Below are positions 54,246-63,723 of a stretch of DNA of 64,000 nt, piece by piece. The DNA is from Streptomyces sp. CBMA123 (lineage in GTDB: Bacteria > Actinomycetota > Actinomycetes > Streptomycetales > Streptomycetaceae): contig NZ_MECK01000556.1 of the NCBI RefSeq assembly GCF_014596465.1, positions 1 to 64,000 of the forward strand, read 5' to 3'. Position numbers and translations under genes: made by a program. Within the stretch, counting starts at the first letter, position 1. Every line of letters begins with the position of its first letter. The notes under the pieces were generated by a model. The model was not told where the DNA came from, did not search any database, and saw only the letters and a program-made list of their open reading frames with translations.

Positions 54246-54628
54246 CGCGCACCCGCAACCCGCCGCGCCGTCGCCAGGTGCAGCAGCGCCAGTGCGCCCG
54301 CCCCGAGCGCCATCCCCGGGTTGCGGGTGCGCACCCCGATCGCGGCATCCCCCGCCTGCACCGCACCCGCGAGCAGCAGCACCGCCGGCAGCGCCGCTCC
54401 GCCACGCCCGCGCACCAGTTGGTGCAGCAGCAACGCCCCCAAGGGCAGGGCCCGGGCGGCGTACGCCTGGGCGTAGAACCGCACGCCGCCGGTCACCGGC
54501 TCCTCCTTCGCCAGCCCGATCCCGGGGTTGATCAACCCGGCCGCGCAGGAGGCCATCGAGAGCGCCGCAGCAGCGGCGTTGGCGATCACCAGCGGCTTCG
54601 ACAGCGCGCCCGTCCCAGTCCCACCCAT
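54242..54628 (-). CDS. DUF4267-like membrane protein
   Basis: A 128-residue protein with about four hydrophobic segments (VIANAAAAALSMASCAAGLI; RALPLGALLLHQLV; ALPAVLLLAGAVQAGDAAIG; MALGAGALALLHLATARR), like DUF4267. GAGG precedes the ATG at 54628. It is the first gene of a two-gene unit, divergent from the MarR gene, and overlaps its partner by 4 bp. The unit is a likely MarR target. Confidence 0.82.
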   Translation of the reverse strand: MGGTGTGALSKPLVIANAAAAALSMASCAAGLINPGIGLAKEEPVTGGVRFYAQAYAARALPLGALLLHQLVRGRGGAALPAVLLLAGAVQAGDAAIGVRTRNPGMALGAGALALLHLATARRVAGAR

Positions 54629-54639
54629 ATCAAACACAC

Positions 54640-54683
54640 CTCAAATGATTTGAGCTTCGAATGATTCGATAGAGATAGTATCG
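54640..54683. promoter_or_regulatory. MarR operator cluster
   Basis: Three palindromes in a row between the divergent MarR and membrane-protein genes: CTCAAATGATTTGAG (54640-54654), TCGAATGATTCGA (54657-54669) and CGATA-N7-TATCG (54667-54683). Confidence 0.7.
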
Positions 54684-54688
54684 CTGCC

Positions 54689-55141
54689 ATGAGCGCCGTC
54701 AACCCCCCTTCGCTGACCTCCTCGCTGTCCTTCCGCCTCGGCACCCTGGGCACCATCGCCACCACGCGCTTCACCGCCGCGATCCAGGACCGCGGCCTCA
54801 AGCCGAAACACGTCGCGCTGCTCGCCGCCCTCGACGCGGGCGCGGCCTCCTCGCAGCTGGAACTGGCACAGGCGATGGGCGTGGCGCCGAGCCTGGTGGT
54901 GAGCATGGCCGACCAGTTGCAGGCACTGGGCGCGGTGGCACGCGAGCGCGACCCCGCCGACCGCCGCCGCCAGATGCTCGCCCTCACCCAGGACGGCCGC
55001 GCCCTGCTGCACGAGTGCGCCGCCCAGGCCCACGCCATCGACGCCGAACTGGCCGCCGCCCTCTCCCCCGTCGAGCGCGAGTCGCTGCGCCGGGCCCTGG
55101 GCGTGCTCGCCCGCGAGGCCGGCCTGCCGGTCGAGGAGTAG
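54689..55141 (+). CDS. MarR-family repressor
   Basis: A 150-residue MarR-type regulator. The winged helix is in the middle (SQLELAQAMGVAPSLVVSMA, ALGAVARERDPADRRRQMLA) between dimerisation helices. It is divergent from the two-gene membrane unit with three palindromes in a 60-bp gap. It probably represses that unit and itself until a small ligand binds. Confidence 0.92.
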   Translation: MSAVNPPSLTSSLSFRLGTLGTIATTRFTAAIQDRGLKPKHVALLAALDAGAASSQLELAQAMGVAPSLVVSMADQLQALGAVARERDPADRRRQMLALTQDGRALLHECAAQAHAIDAELAAALSPVERESLRRALGVLAREAGLPVEE

Positions 55142-55519
55142 CCCCGCGACGACGAACCCGGCCACCGTCACCGCCCCCACGACGCCATGACAAGGGGTCG
55201 GCCGGACTGCTCTCCCCTCGACTGCCAGAGCGCAGCCGGCCCGGTGCCCGGGTTCACCCGCCGTGGCGGCGAACGCACTTCCCCTCGACAAAGGCGAGAC
55301 GGACCCCGATGCGCTCGGCATGCGGGGCACCCCGGGACCTGTGTCCGGCGGCACCGTGCCGGACCGGCCCTGGGAGTACGGTCCCGTGCCCGGCCCCGAC
55401 CCGGAGCACGTTCCCGGGTGCCATATCGTCCTCTGCGCGGACGGATTGACGGCCCGTCTGATGATCCTCTTGGAGGGCGCCGAGAAGAGCTCCGGTGCCC
55501 TACCCAGAGGGGCTTTCCC
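55142..55519. other. intergenic region, leader of the first serine hydrolase
   Basis: No supportable gene. It presumably holds the promoter of the gene at 55520; no confident -35/-10 pair was identified. Confidence 0.4.
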
Positions 55520-56686
55520 GTGAACGAACACGCATCGCAGCACCACCGTCCGAACCGCCTCCGCGGTCACCGGCGCGGGGTGGCGGCGACCGTGACCGCC
55601 GTGGCCGCGGCCGTGGTGGCCGGCGTCCTGGCACCCGCCACGGCCTCCGCCGCACCGCGCCCGGACGCCGTGCAGCAACGCCTCGACGCCCTGGTCCAGA
55701 AGGACGGGGTACCCGCCGCCCTCGCCACCGTCAAGGGCCGCGACGGCCGTACCCGCACCTACACCGCCGGTGTCGGCGACGCCGCCACCAAGGCCAAGGT
55801 CCCGGTCGACGGGCAGGTCCGGATCGGCAGCAACACCAAGGCGTTCACCGCCGTCGTCGTCCTGCAACTGGTCGCCGAGGGCAAGGTCGGCCTCGACGCG
55901 AACGTGGACACCTACCTGCCGGGTCTTCTGCGCGGCGACGGCATCGACGGCCGGAACATCACGGTCCACCAGCTGCTCCAGCACACCAGCGGCCTGCCCG
56001 ACTACGTGGACAAGGCCGGCGCGCTCAGCGACCCCAAGCGCTACCTCGAGCCGCGCGAACTCCTCGACGCCGCGCTGGCCCACAAGGCCCACTTCGCGCC
56101 CGGCGCCCAGTGGGAGTACAGCAACACCAACTACCTGCTGGCGGGCATGATCATCCAGAAGGTCACCGGACGCCCGATCGGCGAGGAGATCACCAAGCGC
56201 GTCATCGACCGGATCGGCCTGCGCCACACCTACTTCCCCGTCCCCGGCGACATGACGATCCACGAGGCCCACCCCAAGGGCTACCAGCGTGCCGCGGACG
56301 GGTCGCTGCGCGACTACACCGAGCTGGACCCGTCCTGGGGCTGGGCGGCCGGCGCGATGGTCTCGACCAACACCGACCTCACCCGGTTCTACGACGCGCT
56401 GCTCGCCGGCCGGCTGCTGCCCGCGGCCCAGCTCGCCCAGATGCGCACCACCGTCGCCGCCGAGCCGGCCGGCCCCGGGGTCCGCTACGGCCTCGGCCTG
56501 ATGAGCCGCCCGCTCTCCTGCGGCGGGCTCTCCTGGGGCCACGGCGGGGGGATCCCGGGCTACGCGACCTTCGGCGGCAGCACCGACGACGGCCGCTCCG
56601 TGAACATCGCCGTGACCACGATCCCGGGCGACGCCGACACCGACAAGCACGTGGACCAGGCCGTGGACGAGGCGCTCTGCCGCTGA
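55520..56686 (+). CDS. secreted serine hydrolase (DD-peptidase/beta-lactamase class C fold), copy 1
   Basis: A 388-residue exported enzyme. After a basic start, the signal peptide core (VAATVTAVAAAVVAGVLAPA, cleavage near ASAAP) leads to the D-alanyl-D-alanine carboxypeptidase/class C fold: SxxK in RIGSNTKAFTA, YxN in WEYSNTNYLLAG and HxG in WGHGGGIPGY. Such enzymes trim wall peptides or act as esterases. GTG 55520 has AGAGGGG upstream. The next gene is a tandem near-duplicate. Confidence 0.92.
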   Translation: MNEHASQHHRPNRLRGHRRGVAATVTAVAAAVVAGVLAPATASAAPRPDAVQQRLDALVQKDGVPAALATVKGRDGRTRTYTAGVGDAATKAKVPVDGQVRIGSNTKAFTAVVVLQLVAEGKVGLDANVDTYLPGLLRGDGIDGRNITVHQLLQHTSGLPDYVDKAGALSDPKRYLEPRELLDAALAHKAHFAPGAQWEYSNTNYLLAGMIIQKVTGRPIGEEITKRVIDRIGLRHTYFPVPGDMTIHEAHPKGYQRAADGSLRDYTELDPSWGWAAGAMVSTNTDLTRFYDALLAGRLLPAAQLAQMRTTVAAEPAGPGVRYGLGLMSRPLSCGGLSWGHGGGIPGYATFGGSTDDGRSVNIAVTTIPGDADTDKHVDQAVDEALCR

Positions 56687-56693
56687 TCGTCCC

Positions 56694-56732
56694 CCGGGTG
56701 GCCCGCGCCGGTCCTCGGCGCGGGCCACCCGG
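56694..56732 (+). terminator. hairpin terminator between duplicates
   Basis: A 16-bp perfect stem with a 7-nt loop, 8 bp after the first hydrolase stop. Confidence 0.7.
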
Positions 56733-56781
56733 CCGCACCACCCGCATCTCCCCCTTCCTTCTTCCCGGCAGTGGAGTCCCG

Positions 56782-57945
56782 ATGAACGAACACACCCCGC
56801 AGCGCACGGCACGCCGCATCCGCATGGTGCGGCGCGCCACGACGGCCACGGCCGCCGCCGGGCTCGCGCTGACCGCCTTCGCCCCGACCACGGCCTCCGC
56901 CGCACCGCGCCCGGACGTCGTGCAGCAGCGCCTCGACGCGCTGGTGCAGGAGGACGGGATGCCCGCCGCCCTCGCCACCGTCAAGGGGCGCGACGGCCGC
57001 AGCCGTACCTACACCGCCGGTGTCGGCGACCTCGCCACCAAGGCCAAGGTCCCGGTGGACGGGCAGATCCGGGCCGGCAGCAACACCAAGGCGTTCACCG
57101 CCGTCGTCGTCCTGCAACTGGTCGCCGAGGGCAAGGTCGGCCTCGACGCGAACGTGGACACCTACCTGCCGGGTCTTCTGCGCGGCGACGGCATCGACGG
57201 CCGGAACATCACGGTCCGCCAGCTGCTCCAGCACACCAGCGGCCTGCCCGAATACATGGAAGCCCCCGCGCTGACCGACTTCACCACCATCCAGTACCGC
57301 TACTTCGAGCCGCGCGAACTCCTCGACGGGGCACTGGCCCAGAAGGCGATGTTCCCCGCCGGGACCGACTGGGCGTACAGCAACACCAACTACCTGGTGG
57401 CCGGCCTGCTGATCCAGAAGGTCACCGGCCGCCCCTACGGCGAGGAGGTCACCAAGCGCGTCATCGACCGGATCGGCCTGCGCCACACCTACGTCCCCGC
57501 CACCGGGGAGACCGCCCTGCGCGAGCCCCACCCGCACGGCTACCTGCGCACCGGCCCGGACGCGCCGCTGGTCGACTACACCGCGATGGACTCGTCGATG
57601 GCCTGGGCCGCGGGGGCGGTCGTGTCCACCAACACCGACCTCAACACCTTCTACAGCGCGCTCCTGGCGGGTCGTCTGCTGCCCGCCGCCCAGCTCGCCC
57701 AGATGCGCACCACCGTCCCGGCCGAGCTCCTGGGCCCCGGCGTCCGCTACGGCCTGGGGATCCAGAGCAGGCCACTGACCTGCGGCGGCCTCGTCTGGGG
57801 CCACGGCGGCACCTCCGTGAGCTACCGGACCCGGGGCGGCGTCACGGAGGACGGCCGTGCCGTCAGCATCGCCGTCACCACCATCCCGGACGCGCCCACC
57901 GGCAAGCGCCTGACCGACGCGGTCGACACGGCCCTCTGCCGCTGA
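56782..57945 (+). CDS. secreted serine hydrolase (DD-peptidase/beta-lactamase class C fold), copy 2
   Basis: A 387-residue duplicate of the preceding gene. Signal peptide, SxxK (AGSNTKAFTA), YxN (WAYSNTNYLVAG) and HxG (WGHGGTSVSY) are all kept. About 160 bp around the SxxK region (57080-57240) is almost base-for-base the same as copy 1, while the signal peptides and the loop after the YxN box differ. ATG 56782. The pattern suggests a fairly recent duplication followed by divergence or gene conversion. Confidence 0.92.
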   Translation: MNEHTPQRTARRIRMVRRATTATAAAGLALTAFAPTTASAAPRPDVVQQRLDALVQEDGMPAALATVKGRDGRSRTYTAGVGDLATKAKVPVDGQIRAGSNTKAFTAVVVLQLVAEGKVGLDANVDTYLPGLLRGDGIDGRNITVRQLLQHTSGLPEYMEAPALTDFTTIQYRYFEPRELLDGALAQKAMFPAGTDWAYSNTNYLVAGLLIQKVTGRPYGEEVTKRVIDRIGLRHTYVPATGETALREPHPHGYLRTGPDAPLVDYTAMDSSMAWAAGAVVSTNTDLNTFYSALLAGRLLPAAQLAQMRTTVPAELLGPGVRYGLGIQSRPLTCGGLVWGHGGTSVSYRTRGGVTEDGRAVSIAVTTIPDAPTGKRLTDAVDTALCR

Positions 57946-58081
57946 CTCCCGCCCGGCCCCGGAGCGGCTACCTGGAGCGCGAGCCGCCCGCCCGGGCCAC
58001 CCCGATGAACGCCGCTGTGACCACCGGCCGAAGCACCCGCCCGAACACAGCTGACGCAGCCCGTCCGTGCAACGCTCCCCC

Positions 58082-58122
58082 GCCTGGGGAAACAGGGGGC
58101 CATCGCCACGGCCCCCTCAGGC
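58082..58122. terminator. terminator between convergent genes
   Basis: Inner stem AGGGGGCC/GGCCCCCT (58094-58117), extended by GCCTG/CAGGC at the ends. It lies between stops at 57945 (+) and 58295 (-). The rest of this 349-bp gap shows no gene. Confidence 0.55.
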
Positions 58123-58294
58123 CTGCGTGCTCCCCGGCCCGAGGGGGCCGGGACGGTGGGCGTGGTCGGGCGCGCAGGGGCGGAGCCTGGTCTCCGTGGG
58201 CGGCACGGCCGCGGTGCTGCACCGCGACGCGGTGGTCACCACCTTCGTCGCGTATCGGCGGTTCGGCCACGGCCCGCAGCACGCCTCCGCCCGG

Positions 58295-59560
58295 CTACGC
58301 GGTCGCGCAGTCCAGGACCCGGCCGTCGGCCGTGCCGACGAGCAGGCGGCCGGGCTGGGTGGCGGTGAGCGCCGTCGGGACGGCGGAGACACCGGCCACG
58401 GTCAGCCGGTGGCGCCAGCGGAGGGTGCCGTCGCGGAGGTCCAGCGCCAGGATCTCGCCGTTGCGGTACGCGACGTAGGCGGTGTCGGCTTCGGTGTCGA
58501 GGTCGGTGGCGACGTGGTCGGCCCGGAAGGCCCAGCGGGGTGCGCCGTCGCCGGCCGCCCGGCGGACGACGAAGGACTCGCCGGGCTGCAACCGCTCTCC
58601 GCCGTAGGCCTGACCGGCGTGGACCAGGTCGCCGCCACCGGTCTCCGCACCCGGGCCGGGGAACTGCATGTCCCCGGGCTCCCAGGTGAACGGGAACAGG
58701 GGCTGAGCACCCGTCCCTCCGGCGCAGCGCGCCGAGATCCAGTACCGGCCCCGTCGGACCTGGTGGACGTACTCCCGGCTGCCGCCCCGGATCCGCAGGC
58801 GCAGGTACCGGTCGGTGGGGGACGTGGTCCGGTGCTGGATCAGCAGGCCGTCGGCGAGGGCGGTGCGCCCGGGTCGCTCCGGGTCCTCCTCCCGTCGGTC
58901 GAGGGTGGCCAGGACCGCGCCGTCCGACAGCTCCTCGACGGCCAGGACTCGCCGCCGGAGCTCCCGGTCCGGGCTGAGCGCGGAGAGCATCCGGTGGGTC
59001 CCGTCCCGTCCGTCGGGACGCGGTGCGGGCACTCGGGGGCCGGCCAGGTCGGTGGCGGTGAGCGAACGGGGTGCGACGGCGCGCCAGTCAGGCCGTCGCA
59101 CGACCGCGACATGGCCCTCGACGCGTGCCCGGTCGTCCTGCCAGTCATCGGGCGGTGCCATCAGCACGCGCAGGTCCCGTTCGTCGAGCCAGGCCAGTCC
59201 GAGGACCTGGCGGCCGAAGTCGTGCTCGATGAGGGAGGTGGTAACGCTCGTCTCCCAGTCGAGCAGGAGCAGCTCGCCCTCGAAGAAGTAGCCGCCGTCG
59301 TAGTCCCCGGTCCCGACGGCGAGCAGCGGCGCCGTGGGGTGGAAAGCCAGCGCGTGCACCCGGAAGCGCGTGCGGAGCACGGCCCGGCAGCCGAGGTCTC
59401 CCGTGCCGTACACCCCCACCGTCGACATCCCGCCCTCCCCGGGCCCGCCCGCGACGGCGAGCAGCCCGCGCTCCTCGTCGTCCACGGCGAGGACGGGCAG
59501 ACCGACCTCGGCGAACGGGCGATCGCCGAGGACGCGGAGGACACGCAGCGGAGAGGTCAT
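58295..59560 (-). CDS. cytoplasmic beta-propeller (WD40/PQQ-like) protein
   Basis: A 421-residue protein without a signal peptide. Repeats of about 40 residues follow a propeller pattern: LAVDDEERGLLAVAGGPGEG, VHALAFHPTAPLLAVGTGDY, LGLAWLDERDLRVLM, ALDLRDGTLRWRHRLTVAGV and the last blade RLLVGTADGRVLD. No catalytic motif is seen; it may be a scaffold. ATG 59560 with AGGAT upstream. Confidence 0.85.
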   Translation of the reverse strand: MTSPLRVLRVLGDRPFAEVGLPVLAVDDEERGLLAVAGGPGEGGMSTVGVYGTGDLGCRAVLRTRFRVHALAFHPTAPLLAVGTGDYDGGYFFEGELLLLDWETSVTTSLIEHDFGRQVLGLAWLDERDLRVLMAPPDDWQDDRARVEGHVAVVRRPDWRAVAPRSLTATDLAGPRVPAPRPDGRDGTHRMLSALSPDRELRRRVLAVEELSDGAVLATLDRREEDPERPGRTALADGLLIQHRTTSPTDRYLRLRIRGGSREYVHQVRRGRYWISARCAGGTGAQPLFPFTWEPGDMQFPGPGAETGGGDLVHAGQAYGGERLQPGESFVVRRAAGDGAPRWAFRADHVATDLDTEADTAYVAYRNGEILALDLRDGTLRWRHRLTVAGVSAVPTALTATQPGRLLVGTADGRVLDCATA

Positions 59561-59785
59561 GCCGGAGATCCTCCCAGCGGGCGGCGTCGAGCCCTTGCCC
59601 GGGCCGCGCCGAGGAACACATGACTTCCCTCCGTGCCGCGTGACGCATGGCCGCCGCGACCGCGACGACCGTTCGCCGTGGTGGGTTCCGATCCGCTGTC
59701 GGCCAACCGCCTGCGGCAGTGTCCGCGCGGTCTGGTATGACTTCGCCTGGGCAAATCGACGCCCCACGAGACCAGGGGGGAACCT

Positions 59786-60889
59786 GTGCAGAGAAACAAG
59801 CGCGCATTCCGCGCCGTATCAGCGATGGCCACGTCCGCCGCGCTTGCCGTGCTGGCCACCGCGCTGACCGTCACACCGGCGGCCGCGGCCGAATCATCGA
59901 CGGCCACCACCGCCCAGAGCACGGATTCGGCGTCCGGGCTCAACCTGCTCCTGCGAGCGGACCCCTGGAAGATCATCCAGACCCGGCGGGCGCCGGACGG
60001 GTCCTGGGACCAGGTCCGGGAGGTCCCCCAGTTCGCCGGCCTCTGGTACTGGAGCCTGGCGGTCGACGGTGGCCGGCTCCGGATGTTCGGGGCCCAGATG
60101 GCCGGGCAGGGGTTCCACTACGTCCAGTCTGCCCAGAACCCCGACGGCACCTGGGCCCCGGTCTCCGACATGACCGGCCTCACCGACCTTCCGCACGACC
60201 CGCAGTACCCCTGGATGGGCCGGATCACCGCGACCAGGGTGGCGGGCCGGCTTCAGGTCGCCGCGGTCGACGGCTCCGGCCGGGTCGTCCACACCATCGA
60301 GCGCCCGGACGGCACCTGGCAGCCCTGGGGGACGGTGAGCGCGTCCTCGGGCCTGGGCTCGGGCCAGTTCTCCAGCCTGTCCGCGGCGGAGGTGAACGGT
60401 GAACTCCAGCTGGTCGGCACCACGTCGGCGGGCGAAGTGCTGCACACCATCCGCCATGCCGATGGCACCTGGAGCACCTGGGGCAGTGTGCTGGGCGCGA
60501 CCGGCACGCCCTCCCCGTGGGGGACGCCGACGGACGTCGTCGCGGCGAGCTTCGACGGCGCCCTGCAGGTCGTGGTCACGGACAACAGCCAGGCCGGCTT
60601 CTACCACACGATCCGCAACGCCGACGGCACCTGGAACCGATGGGGGGACATCGGCTCCCAGGTCCACTTCGATCGGGCCGGTTTCCGCGGCTTCACGATG
60701 GGCGGTGTCGACGGCGCGAACGTGGGCGGTGAGCTGCAGCTGGTCTTCGAGTCCGGTGACAACTCCGGCTCGCTCTACCACACGATCCGTCACGCCGACG
60801 GCAGTTGGGCGCAGGCCGGACTGGTCCAGCGGGCCGTCGACCTCTCGGCCTGGCGCCCGGTCAGCTACGGGGCAGCCGCCGCGGGGTGA
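59786..60889 (+). CDS. secreted tachylectin-like beta-propeller protein
   Basis: A 367-residue exported protein. Signal peptide (RAVSAMATSAALAVLATALT, cleavage near AAAE), then a propeller of about six blades. Four blades carry the motif HTIRxADGTWxxWG or close variants (HTIERPDGTWQPWG, HTIRHADGTWSTWG, HTIRNADGTWNRWG, HTIRHADGSWAQAG), and earlier blades have QNPDGTWAPV and RAPDGSWDQV. This is the tachylectin/sugar-binding propeller pattern. GGGGGG precedes the GTG. Likely a carbohydrate-binding surface protein. Confidence 0.88.
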   Translation: MQRNKRAFRAVSAMATSAALAVLATALTVTPAAAAESSTATTAQSTDSASGLNLLLRADPWKIIQTRRAPDGSWDQVREVPQFAGLWYWSLAVDGGRLRMFGAQMAGQGFHYVQSAQNPDGTWAPVSDMTGLTDLPHDPQYPWMGRITATRVAGRLQVAAVDGSGRVVHTIERPDGTWQPWGTVSASSGLGSGQFSSLSAAEVNGELQLVGTTSAGEVLHTIRHADGTWSTWGSVLGATGTPSPWGTPTDVVAASFDGALQVVVTDNSQAGFYHTIRNADGTWNRWGDIGSQVHFDRAGFRGFTMGGVDGANVGGELQLVFESGDNSGSLYHTIRHADGSWAQAGLVQRAVDLSAWRPVSYGAAAAG

Positions 60890-60923
60890 CCCTGCCCCTG
60901 GCATCACACCCGTGAGCACGACG

Positions 60924-60953
60924 GCACCCCGGCCCTCCTCAGGGCCGGGGTGC
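60924..60953 (+). terminator. hairpin terminator
   Basis: A 13-bp perfect stem with loop CCTC, 34 bp after the propeller stop. Confidence 0.7.
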
Positions 60954-61142
60954 TGCCCGGCGGCTGGGTGGTCAAGGTGTGATCGCCTTCGCGGTGCCGG
61001 CGGTCACGCACTCACCTGGTGGCGGTGCCGTCCACGGGCGGGGGTTCGGGGCGGGGGGTCGGGGCGGGGTCCCCGGGCCTCGTTCGTCCCCGCGTCGGGG
61101 ACGGCGATGCGGACCGGGGTGGGCGGGCGGAGCTGCCTGGTG

Positions 61143-62204
61143 TCAGAAGGCGTTCAGGGCGGCTTCGACCAGCGTTGCCACCGGCACGAGTGCCTGACGC
61201 TGTGTCAGGCCGTCCTGGATCACGTTCTGGTACACGACGGCGAAGCTCCTGCTCCGCACGGTGTCGGTGACGAGGATTCCCTCGGACAGCACGGTCCGGC
61301 CGGTTTTCAGCGAGCCGATGCCGACCTTGCCGTGGGTGGCGGTGAACTGTCCGCCGGGGGGCCAGATCGGCGGGGCGGTGGACGGGAACAGTTTGCCGGC
61401 GCGGGCCATGAGTGCCTTCATGCCCTGGCTGCTCGTCGGGCCGACGAGTTTGTCGTCCGCGAGCAGTGTCAGCAGTCTCGCGAGCTGCCGTGCGGTGGTG
61501 CCCTGGGCGGTGTCGACGTCGTTGACGCACGGGATGCGCGCGGCCGGCCAGATCCCGGCGTAGTCGCCCGCCAGCCACAGCCCCTGGGAGGAGGCGCCGT
61601 CGAAGAGGCCGCCGTCGGCGAGCTTGCCGTCGAGGTACGGGTAGCCCAGGCCGTGGATCGTCGTGGTGGCTCCCGGGTCGTTCTGCTGCACCATCATGTC
61701 TTCGAGGGCGGCCACCTGCGCCGCGGTGAAGTCGACCGTGAAGTCCCCACCAGGAGCGCCGAGTTGGAGGACAGCCGAGTAGTCCGGCCGCCTGTTCTTG
61801 TCCTCGGCGCGCAGCGTCGTCGACGTGTTGATCTGGGACGGTGTGTGGGTGGCGATGTCCGGGTCGAAGGTGGCTTCGAGTGCGGCCTCGATGTCCGGCC
61901 AGGCGGTCAGTGCCTGGTCGGTGGCCAGTTGGTCGGCGCTCGCTCGCAGGTCGAAGGCGGTGTACATCGCCGAGGTCTTGAGCAGGCTGGCCGAGTAGCA
62001 CTCGTCCTGGTCCCGGATCGCCGCCCAGGGGTGGTTGAGCCCGCCCTCGAATCCGGTCAGTGCGACGACGATGACGGCCAGGTCGTCGACCGTCGGGGTG
62101 CCGGCGTCCGAGAGCTGTTGCCGTGTGGTGTCGAGGGCGTCCTGCATGGGCGGGTTGTTGTTGAACGCGAGCGGGTCGTCGACGGGGCCGGTGAAGAGAG
62201 GCAT
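61143..62204 (-). CDS. serine hydrolase with SxxK and KTG motifs
   Basis: A 353-residue protein of the penicillin-binding/beta-lactamase class A-like fold. SxxK is in DECYSASLLKTSAMY, and KTG lies in GIGSLKTGRTVLSEG. The middle motif (SxN) is not clear. There is no signal peptide at the chosen start (ATG 62204, MPLFTGPVDD), supported by GAGGAA; a longer open frame upstream gives no credible signal either. It may be cytoplasmic or use another export route. The substrate is unknown. Confidence 0.82.
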   Translation of the reverse strand: MPLFTGPVDDPLAFNNNPPMQDALDTTRQQLSDAGTPTVDDLAVIVVALTGFEGGLNHPWAAIRDQDECYSASLLKTSAMYTAFDLRASADQLATDQALTAWPDIEAALEATFDPDIATHTPSQINTSTTLRAEDKNRRPDYSAVLQLGAPGGDFTVDFTAAQVAALEDMMVQQNDPGATTTIHGLGYPYLDGKLADGGLFDGASSQGLWLAGDYAGIWPAARIPCVNDVDTAQGTTARQLARLLTLLADDKLVGPTSSQGMKALMARAGKLFPSTAPPIWPPGGQFTATHGKVGIGSLKTGRTVLSEGILVTDTVRSRSFAVVYQNVIQDGLTQRQALVPVATLVEAALNAF

Positions 62205-62520
62205 GACGGTTCCTCGGCATTCTGGATCCGTGGGTGCGACGCGGTCGGCGACTCGAGGCGTCCTTCTCACGTCCGGCGCACCGGCCCGCGCTCCGCACGG
62301 GCTGCCATGTCCAGCGTCACCCGTTCGGCGGACACGCGCAACCCGGCGGGGCCGTGCCGATTCGGGGGTGCGGCCGTCGGGCGGGTGCGGCCGTCGGGCG
62401 GGTGTGGGCGGAGGTCGGCCGGCAGGCGCCGGGGGGCCAGCGCAGCCACCCCGGCGACACCGCCGACCATCAGGCGTCCGCGACCTCACACGGGTCCGAG
62501 AAGCCGTACTCGCGCGATTG

Positions 62521-63549
62521 TCATGCCGGGGGCTTCTGCAGCCAGTCCGCCTCGGTGGTCCAGAACATCTGGCGCGCACCGAGGTAGTCGTGGGCGAAGT
62601 CCGTGAACCGTTCGCGGGTGTACGGCTGACCGGTCCTGGGGTCCTTGGCGTTGATGTCGGGTTCCTGGACGGCCATCGCGACGAGGGGGAGGGCGTTCTT
62701 GTACTCGTGGAGGAACTTGTAGGAGTTCTCCATCTGGTACGGGCGGTCCGGCAGGGTGTCCGGTCCTCCGATGCCGATCTTGTCGGCCCTGGCGAGGTCG
62801 AACATTTCCCTCATGCGCTTGTGGTCGTCGTCATCCGGCAGGAAGTTGACGTACTGGATGAACTGCGTCCTGGCGAAGACCTTCTTGCCGTAGCGCATGT
62901 TGTCGATCTCGGCATCGATGTAGGAGCCGGAGGTGTACGCGGTCTGATCATTCGCGGTGTCCACCTCGACCGCTGTCTCCGGAAGGTTCACCCCGGCGAG
63001 CTTGCCGTCGAACTTCTCCGCCATCGCCTTCAGCATGGCCTGGAAGTCCGCTCGCACCTGCTGGTTCCACTGCGCGACCACGGCCCCGTGGGTGGTGGGG
63101 TTGTCGGGGTTCTCATCGACCGTCGGCGCGAGTCCGCCCTCGTCCTTCACATACTGAGGGACGTTGGCGTCCTTCAGGGCCACATCGAAGAACCGGTCCT
63201 GCACCTGGACGAACAGCTTCTTGTGGCGTTCCTGGAGATACCGCAGGGCACCGTCCAGTCGCGACCACGTGTATTCGCCCTTCTTCCCCTCAAGAGCCTT
63301 CCAGGGTGCCACGACCTGTACGCCGCCGATGTCCGGACGGTCGATCATGGCCTTGACCTTCGGGTCCTGGCCGGACGTGGCATCCTCGAAGGCGCCGAGC
63401 GACATGTACAGATTGGCCGTCACCTTGCTGTGGGACACCGAGGCGGCGGGCCTGCCGGGGGCGGGGGCCGCGGCGGCCACTCCGACGGTGGTCGTCAAGG
63501 CCAGGGCTGTGAGGGCGACAGATCCGACTGCACCACGCTGCATCATCAT
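62521..63549 (-). CDS. secreted TIM-barrel-like glycosidase homologue
   Basis: A 342-residue exported protein. Signal peptide (VGSVALTALALTTTVGVAAA). The fold looks like a (beta/alpha)8 barrel: GVQVVAPWKALEGKKGEYTW, the acidic strand VNLPETAVEVD and the late strand VAMAVQEPDINAK carry glutamates where clan GH-A glycosidases keep their acid/base and nucleophile. No known family is assigned; the sequence between the strands is unusual. Three consecutive ATGs (63549, 63546, 63543) are possible starts. It lies 316 bp upstream of the SxxK hydrolase on the same strand. Confidence 0.75.
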   Translation of the reverse strand: MMMQRGAVGSVALTALALTTTVGVAAAAPAPGRPAASVSHSKVTANLYMSLGAFEDATSGQDPKVKAMIDRPDIGGVQVVAPWKALEGKKGEYTWSRLDGALRYLQERHKKLFVQVQDRFFDVALKDANVPQYVKDEGGLAPTVDENPDNPTTHGAVVAQWNQQVRADFQAMLKAMAEKFDGKLAGVNLPETAVEVDTANDQTAYTSGSYIDAEIDNMRYGKKVFARTQFIQYVNFLPDDDDHKRMREMFDLARADKIGIGGPDTLPDRPYQMENSYKFLHEYKNALPLVAMAVQEPDINAKDPRTGQPYTRERFTDFAHDYLGARQMFWTTEADWLQKPPA

Positions 63550-63723
63550 GAACGAGACGCTAGGGGAAGCATTCTAAGAAGAGTTTAAGAGCGTCCGTCG
63601 TCACTCCCGGCGTTGGCACCCACCGTCACCGGAGCTGACGCCCAGTCATGACGTGGCGCATTTCTCGCGTTCCACCTCCACCCCGCACCCGGCGACGCCT
63701 CCTGAGGACGCCATCGGCGCGAC

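Noticed and set aside
61020-61130. G-rich low-complexity stretch as a possible repeat or quadruplex element
   Set aside because: Irregular runs of G with no unit repeated exactly; typical of GC-rich intergenic DNA.
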